Positions 58,205-64,000 of a stretch of 64,000 nucleotides of DNA are shown here, in pieces. The DNA is from Microstegium vimineum (Eukaryota > Streptophyta > Magnoliopsida > Poales > Poaceae), in NCBI GenBank assembly GCA_022036555.1, contig CM039129.1, positions 21,803,973 to 21,867,972 of the forward strand, read 5' to 3'. Under the pieces are notes generated by a model. The model saw only the letters and a program-made list of their open reading frames with translations. It had not been told where the DNA came from and searched no databases. Each line of letters starts with the position of its first letter. Positions within the stretch are counted from its first letter, which is position 1. Both the position numbers and the translations under genes were made by a program.

Positions 58205-60622
58205 TCGCTTATTTTCTTCTGACCTTGCTGCCAAACCGACTTCTCTTCCTACTTGGAATGAGAATCTGTCTTCTTCTGAATCCTTATCTATTAAGCCTCT
58301 GCTGGCTCGAATAAGTTATCTAAGACAATCCGGGTTAAATGGCAACGTGTTGGTTGCTAGTTTCTATCATCACTGTGTTCAACCCCTTATGCAGATGGAT
58401 CATCTAGGTTTTGAATAACTGGCTCCTCTGATTGTCCTCGGATAATTGTTGATTCCGAGTTATCTGAGGAAAATATCTTTGACCACTTGGGGAGGGTCTT
58501 GAGTGGTGTCTTTGCTATGCCTCCTCGGGTTCCAGAATATGATGCTCATCATTCTCCTCCTCGGGTTAGTGGTTTTTGGTTTGTCTGAATTCTTTTCTTT
58601 TGGTGTTCTTTTTACTCATATCATGCTTGTGCCTTGTTTAGGAATATGGTTGCTCTTTTAAGCTTGATGTGCCTATTGATCCTGCTGCTCCTGTACATGC
58701 TGGAGTTGCTTCTGAGGTTACTTTGACCTCGGATTCTTCTTCTAGGTTGATTCGTGGACTTTGTGACACTGATGGGTATGTACCGTATACCCCTGACCCT
58801 CAGATTGCTCAAGTCTTGTTGAATTCTAGGAAAAGGAAAGTTGAGTCTTCCGCTCAGCCTGCTCAACCCTCTCCTGCCACCTGCCATCGTTCTCCTCGTT
58901 CGTTTACTCCCACAGGTAACATTATTGTAGGTGAGCATTTTTTGTTTTCAACCGAGTTGTTTTGTTTGCTATGTTTCTTTAATCTTGTCATGTGATATTT
59001 TCTTATCAGGTGGCCAATCTGTTCTTCTAGATAAGGGGCATTCTGACGATGATCCTCCTTTTGTTCGTCCTCCGTGAGTTTCTTTTCACTGGCTTTTTTG
59101 ATTTCTTTCTAGAGTTTTTTCTTATTGTAGAACTGTTTTAGTCGTAGGTCATCTGTTGACCAGTCCTCTAGTGATGCTGCACCAATTCCTTCGGCTATCC
59201 CGATTCCTTCTTCCGTATTACTTGATGATGAGTTTTCTTTTGATATCCCCAAGCTTTTGTTTGCTCAAGTTGCTTCTTCTTACAGCAAATCAGTCAAGTG
59301 AGTCAGATTTTCTACCTAATGTTATGATCTTAGTTGTCCTTGCCTAATATCCTTGTTCTCATTTTTCTTAGGCCCTCTTCTGATGCTCCTGCTTCGTCCC
59401 ATGGCAGTAGGGTTCTTTTGTCTTGTTGATGGTGTTTTTTGTCTTTTGTTTTGTTTTAACTTTTCCTGTTTTGTCTCTTGTAGGATTTTGTCCTCCTGAA
59501 GTTACAAGTGTTGCTGGTACCTCGAGTTGGTTGGTGCCTCTCCTCCTGCTGGCGCACGCCTTCTCGAGATTCCTGAGGTGAATGTTTCGGGTAAAGCTCT
59601 GATTTCTTCTCCGGTTGGTCCTTTGCTTCTTCAAGGGCCAAGTGATGAGGCTCAGCTTAACCGAATTGAGCGAACCCAGAAGCTTGTTTCTTCTTGGGAT
59701 AAGTTGTCCACCTTTTTCAGCGCTGAACTGAGGGTAAATTCCTTTGCCTTTCTTCTACTTTTCTTTCTTGTCTACATTTGATCTTTTAACTTTGATATTT
59801 TGTAGGATTTCTGTCAGAGTTTGGTTGCTTTGTCATCTTCTTCTGAAGGTCAATCGATTCCTCATCTTCAGTCTGACCTTGCAAAAGTAAAGCTCGAGTT
59901 GTCTCAAACTCATGCTGCTTTGGAGCAAGAAAAGTGGCTTCGTGAGGCTGCTGAGGCCTCCTCGTTTGCTGTCATTGTTAACTTAAAAGCGAAACTGGCT
60001 GGTAGCTCCTTCTTGTATATTCTCTTGTTTCTATAAGGTTTTCTTTGCTATTTGTGCTTGATCTTCTGTTTAATTTGTAGATGTTGATCATGCTTGGATG
60101 GCTTGGGGTGAAGAGAAGAACGATTTGTCTCATCATCTTGAATCTTCAGAGAGGAAAGCCGAAACTATAAGTTTAGTAACTGTTGTTGTTCTTTGGCTTT
60201 TTTGTTGTTTTTATTCTTTTCTTAGTCTTCTAAGTTCTTTGTCTTTTCAGTCATTGAAGTCGGAGCATGCTTTACAGGCTCAACTTTTGGAGGTTCATGG
60301 TAAATACATGTCTTTGTTTGCTGTTGTGAAGCCGATTATTGCTGCTGTCTGCCGTGAAGGGGATGATAGTGATGGCTTGAGGAGCTTGGTTCATGTACTG
60401 TCTCTTCGATTTCGCGAGTTTGTGGAAAATGGATTTGAACGCTGCATAAACAACATTGTTTCCTTTGCTCGTGCTCTTGCTCATGAGGTGCCTTTGGATC
60501 GAATTCTTGAAGATCCAATGGATGCCGAACTTTTGGAGAAGTGGGAGCAATCAAAGCCCGAAGTCAAGGAACTCTGTAGTAAGATATTTGGTCAGATGAA
60601 AGTGTTGCCCTCTTCTCCTTGA
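58205..60622 (+). pseudogene. Second copy of the antisense multi-exon gene of D
   Basis: Same nine-exon layout as 30276-32693. Exon 2 here lacks the extra base and reads on through AQPSPATCHRSPRSFTPTG to the donor, so this copy keeps a frame that copy 1 has lost. A one-base loss near 59523 (ACCTCGAGTTGG against ACCTCCGAGTTGG) instead shifts exon 6. The C-terminal exon (60251-60622) is intact. The 5' end is lost as in copy 1. Confidence 0.55.
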
Positions 60623-61075
60623 GAAAGAACATTTGTTTATCTTTGGATGGTCTTGTAATATATACTCTACATGATCTTTTGCTTTGATATATCATCAGGC
60701 TTCGTCCTGATGTGTTCATTCTAATTTCTTGATTCTGAAATGATAGTAGTCGTGTAGTTTGCTTTCTGACCGGCTTGCTTGTTAGCCTTGCGATAACTTT
60801 GTTTTCTAGCTTTTGTAAGCCTTGTAGAGCTCTTCTGGTTTATAAGATATTTGCAGCTTTGTGCCTCTAGATTAGGCTTTATAGTTCTTCATCTCTACGC
60901 TTTGTTTGTCTTCTGTAGAGCAATCTCCAAGTTGTTTCGGACTAGTATTGTCGACTTGTTAGTCGTCGAGTGGTTGCTAGCTGAAGCAGTCAATGTCATC
61001 TTATGGTGTAGAAGTAGTTCGCTTGTAGTCATTGTTGTGTCGAGTTGTGCTGCTCTTCTAGCAGTCAACTATATG

Positions 61076-61837
61076 TGTCATGCCGTCTCACGAAATGGTT
61101 GACTTGTAGATATGAACCAGACTATGCCGCTCATGGTGCAAAGTAGTCGATTATTTTATTATGCTGCTTCATGAAACAGTTCACTTGAAGATTCGTGTCA
61201 GACAGTGTCGCTCATGGTGCAAAGTTGTCGGCTATTTGTCATGCCGTCTCACGAAACGATTGACTTGTAGATATGAACCAGACTGTGCCGCTCATGGTGC
61301 AAAGCAGTTGATTATTTTGTCATGCTGCCTCATGAAGCAGTTGACTTGAAGATTCGTGCCAGACAGTGCCACTCATGGTGCAAAGTTGTCGGCTATTTGT
61401 GATGCCGTCTCACGAAACGGTTGACTTGTAGATATGAACCAAACTGTGCCGCTCATGGTGCAAAGCAGTTGGTTATTTTGTCATGCTGCCTCACGAAGCA
61501 GTTGACTTGAAGATTCGTGCCAGACAGTGCTGCTCATGGTGCAAAGCTGTCAGCTATTTGTCATGTCGTCTCACGAAACAGTTGACTTGCAGATATGAAC
61601 CAGACTGTGTCGCTCATGGTGCAAAGTAGTCAGTTATTTTGTCATACTGCCTCATGAAGCAGTTGACTTGAAGATTCGTGCCAGACAGTGCCACTCATGG
61701 TGCAAAGCTGTCGGCTATTTGTCATGCTGTCTCACGAAACAGTTGACTTGTAGATATGAACCAGACTGTGCCGCTCATGGTACAAAGCAGTCGGTTAGTT
61801 TGTCATGTTGCTTCACGAAGCAGTTGACTTGTAGATC
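61076..61837. repeat. Second copy of the 80/161-bp minisatellite
   Basis: Same monomer number and phase as 33147-33908, with about one substitution (AACTGTGCC against AACTATGCC). Confidence 0.95.
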
Positions 61838-61904
61838 GTTTTCTCTGGAGTCTTGTATCTTGCTCATGTTATTACTTGTAAAACTTCTTGAGTTGGCTGA
61901 TATG

Positions 61905-63372
61905 TTAAGTGTTGCTTATTTGTACTCCGTCTTCTGTTATCAGTTCGTATGTTCCGGGTTGTATTGTTGTCTTGATGATGAAAGGGCCTTCCCATGGGCT
62001 GAGTAGTTTATGTCTTCCATCTTTCTTCTGAATTAGACATAATACCAAGTCTCCTGGTTTTAATGTTCTTGGATGTGTATTCCTGTCATTGTCATAGTGT
62101 CTTCATAAGCCTTGTAGGTATCTTGCATTTTGAATCACTGAGTTGTCTCTTATTTCTTCGATTGTGTCGATTTCTAACCGCCTTGTTTCTTCGACTTCTC
62201 CTTCATCATATTGTTCTATTCTTGGTGATTGCCATATTAAGTCCACGGGTAGTACGACCTCTGATCTGTATACCAGAAAAAATGGTGAATATCCTGTTGC
62301 TCTACTGATCTGGGTTCTTAAGCCCCATACTACTTTTGGTAACTCTTCTATCCATTTCCCTCCATAGTCTTTCAAGTCTTCATATAGTCTTGGTTTTAGG
62401 CCTTGTAGTAGTAGTCCATTAGCTCTTTCGACTTGTCCATTTGCTTGGGGGTGAGCGACTAATGCATAGTCTATTTCAATCCCACAATCTCTTGCCCAAT
62501 ATTGGAATTCCTTCGCTGTGAATGGTGACCCTAGGTCTGTAATAATCCTGTTGGGCATCCCAAATCTGTGCATGATATCTTGTATGAATTCTGCTGCTTT
62601 GTCTGCACTGTATTTGACTAGTGGTTTTTATTCGATCCACTTAGTGAACTTATCCACTGCCACAAATATATATTCAAATCCTCCTTCTTCTTTCTTGAGA
62701 GGTTCGACTTGATCTAGCCCCCAACATGAGAAGGGCCAGGCTAGTGGTATGCAGATTAGGTTATGTGTCGGGACATGTGATTGTCTTGCAAACATTTGAC
62801 AACTTTTGCAAGTCTTGACTAGTTGTTCTGCATCTTTGGGTGTTGTTGGCCAGTAGAATCCGCTTCTGAATGCTTTACCAATAAATGTTCTGGATGCTGC
62901 ATGGTTTCTGCAACATCCCGAGTGGATTTCTTCTAATATCTCCTTTGCTTCTTGTGTTGATATACATTTGAGTAATACTCTAGAAGATGTCACCCTCTTG
63001 TATAATTTGTCCTTTACAAGGACATAGGGTTTGCTTTTTCTTATAACTCTTGTAGCTTCTGTTTTGTCTTCGGGTAGTTTGCTTTCGCTTTTATAATCGA
63101 TGTATGTCTGTCTCCAATCACTCTCTATCTTGAGGATTTGTCTTGATGTGTTGAGTTTTTCTGTTTCGTTTGTGTCCATTGGGTCTTCCTTTTGCTTGGT
63201 GATTCCTTGAATTCATGGTTTTGCGAGTTCTTCTACGAATACCCCTGCTGGTACTTTCGCCCTATATGATCCCAATTTTGATAGGATATCTACCGCCACA
63301 TTTGAATCTCTTGGAACATGATGGATTTCCAGTCCTTCAAATTCTTCTCAAGCTTTCTTATTTCTACACAGT
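61905..63372 (-). pseudogene. Second copy of D pol remnant
   Basis: Appears identical at protein level to 33976-35443, including the stops at the equivalents of 34699 and 34174, the TDLG change, and the RNase H break point where the S LTR begins. Confidence 0.88.
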
Positions 63373-64000
63373 TGAGAGATCTCTAGTGTTTTGGTTAATT
63401 GATGAAACCTAAGGTACTAACCTAGCTCTAAGTGTGTGAGTAGGTCTAGTACACTCATGGAAGATGATGACAAGTGATGGAGCAAGCAAGGAAGCAAGAT
63501 TGCAAGAGCTCACACTTGGAGAAGATGGAAAGAGAAAAGTCCCTAAGCAATTCAAGGCAAAGGTATTTGCTAGGGCTTTTCTTTTGGTGATCAAGACACC
63601 AAGTGGGTGTGATCACATTTAGGTTAGACAACCGTACTATTAAGAGGGGAAATGAAAAAGTGATTGCGGTTTGTCAAGTGCCACTAGGTGTTATCTATAT
63701 TGCATGTGCATTTAGGACCCAGTGACATACTCCATGGGATTTGACAAGTAAAACATGCCAAGTAGTGATGACTAAAGAAGTATCTTAGTGCTTGGCACAT
63801 TGGAGCAAGATTGAAAAGATCGGAGACAAGTGAGGATCAAGCAGAGGCGTTGGATGCTGCAGAATCAGGCGTCAGACGCTGTCCGACGCATTGGACGATG
63901 GCGTCGGACGCTGAAAACTTTGACTCAGCACGTCCGCCGGCCTCAGAGAAGCAGGAGGATTTTTCCCAAAGGCGTCAAACGCTGTCTGTCAGATCGACGG
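63373..64000 (+). repeat. Second S-type LTR, first 628 bp
   Basis: Matches 35444-36071, including the GCGTCGGACGC repeats, and is cut by the window end. It lies at the same position in D RNase H as the S 5' LTR, so a second S element (or a solo LTR) should continue beyond 64,000. Confidence 0.92.

Larger units (their letters stand above)
57689..64000. repeat. Copy 2 of the large duplication (partner 29758-36071), running off the window
   Basis: Same order as copy 1: A1 LTR fragment (57689-58204, TATAAATA at 57772), D antisense gene, 161-bp array, D integrase and the start of the S LTR. Offset 27,929-27,931. Only small indels and scattered substitutions are seen. Confidence 0.95.

Overview
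The window is a piece of a grass nuclear genome, most likely a panicoid such as sorghum, sugarcane or Miscanthus. The evidence is a GC-rich monocot-style first exon, a Stowaway MITE, a plastid trnK-matK fragment of grass type, and grass lineages of LTR retrotransposons (Ty3 chromovirus, Athila, Tat; Ty1 SIRE/Maximus and others). There are no prokaryotic features. Apart from one host gene, almost everything is nested transposons.

Left third (1-23,200). I reconstruct one host gene on the minus strand, a plant CCCH zinc-finger protein. Six phase-0 exons are visible (22635-23054, 22355-22414, 18755-18805, 18156-18215, 17904-17945, 2413-2481), and the gene runs off the left edge. Intron 5 is about 15.4 kb. 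It holds an old minus-strand Ty3 element (G1, 2803-9064), itself broken by a plastid-DNA insert and by a plus-strand Ty3 element (G2, 4749-8316, TSD CTTCT). It also holds another Ty3 element (G3, 9085-17480) broken by a young minus-strand Ty1 element (C1, 11682-16166, TSD ATCAG). Intron 2 holds a truncated Ty1 element (C2). Left of exon 6 lies a small inverted-repeat transposon carrying a captured gene fragment and a Stowaway MITE.

Middle (23,200-35,443). Intergenic DNA with short tandem duplications is followed by an Athila-like element with only gag and protease (A1). Its 3' LTR is cut and joined to a minus-strand Tat-lineage element (D). D keeps RNase H and integrase remnants, an 80/161-bp tandem array, and a multi-exon gene running antisense to it.

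Right half (35,444-64,000). A SIRE/Maximus-type Ty1 element (S) sits in D. Its gag is split by a probable solo LTR. Its pol is split by T2 (42646-54179, TSD AAGAG), a Tat-type element without pol. T2 has a minus-strand gag and a plus-strand, TATA-bearing, five-exon gene encoding a plant-mobile-domain plus coiled-coil protein. One T2 LTR contains a further solo LTR (TSD AACTA). T2 is saturated with the short motif ATCGGCA. After a stub of the S 3' LTR and a GC-rich repeat, the sequence of 29758-36071 recurs almost unchanged from 57689 to the window end, at a constant offset of about 27.93 kb.

The most unusual content is T2 (antisense spliced gene plus element-wide motif), the parallel antisense spliced gene and satellite-like array of D, the ~27.9-kb duplication, and a host gene that stays open across heavily invaded introns. 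All element names (G1-3, C1-2, A1, D, S, T2) are local labels. Family assignments rest on motif recognition by eye, without database searches.
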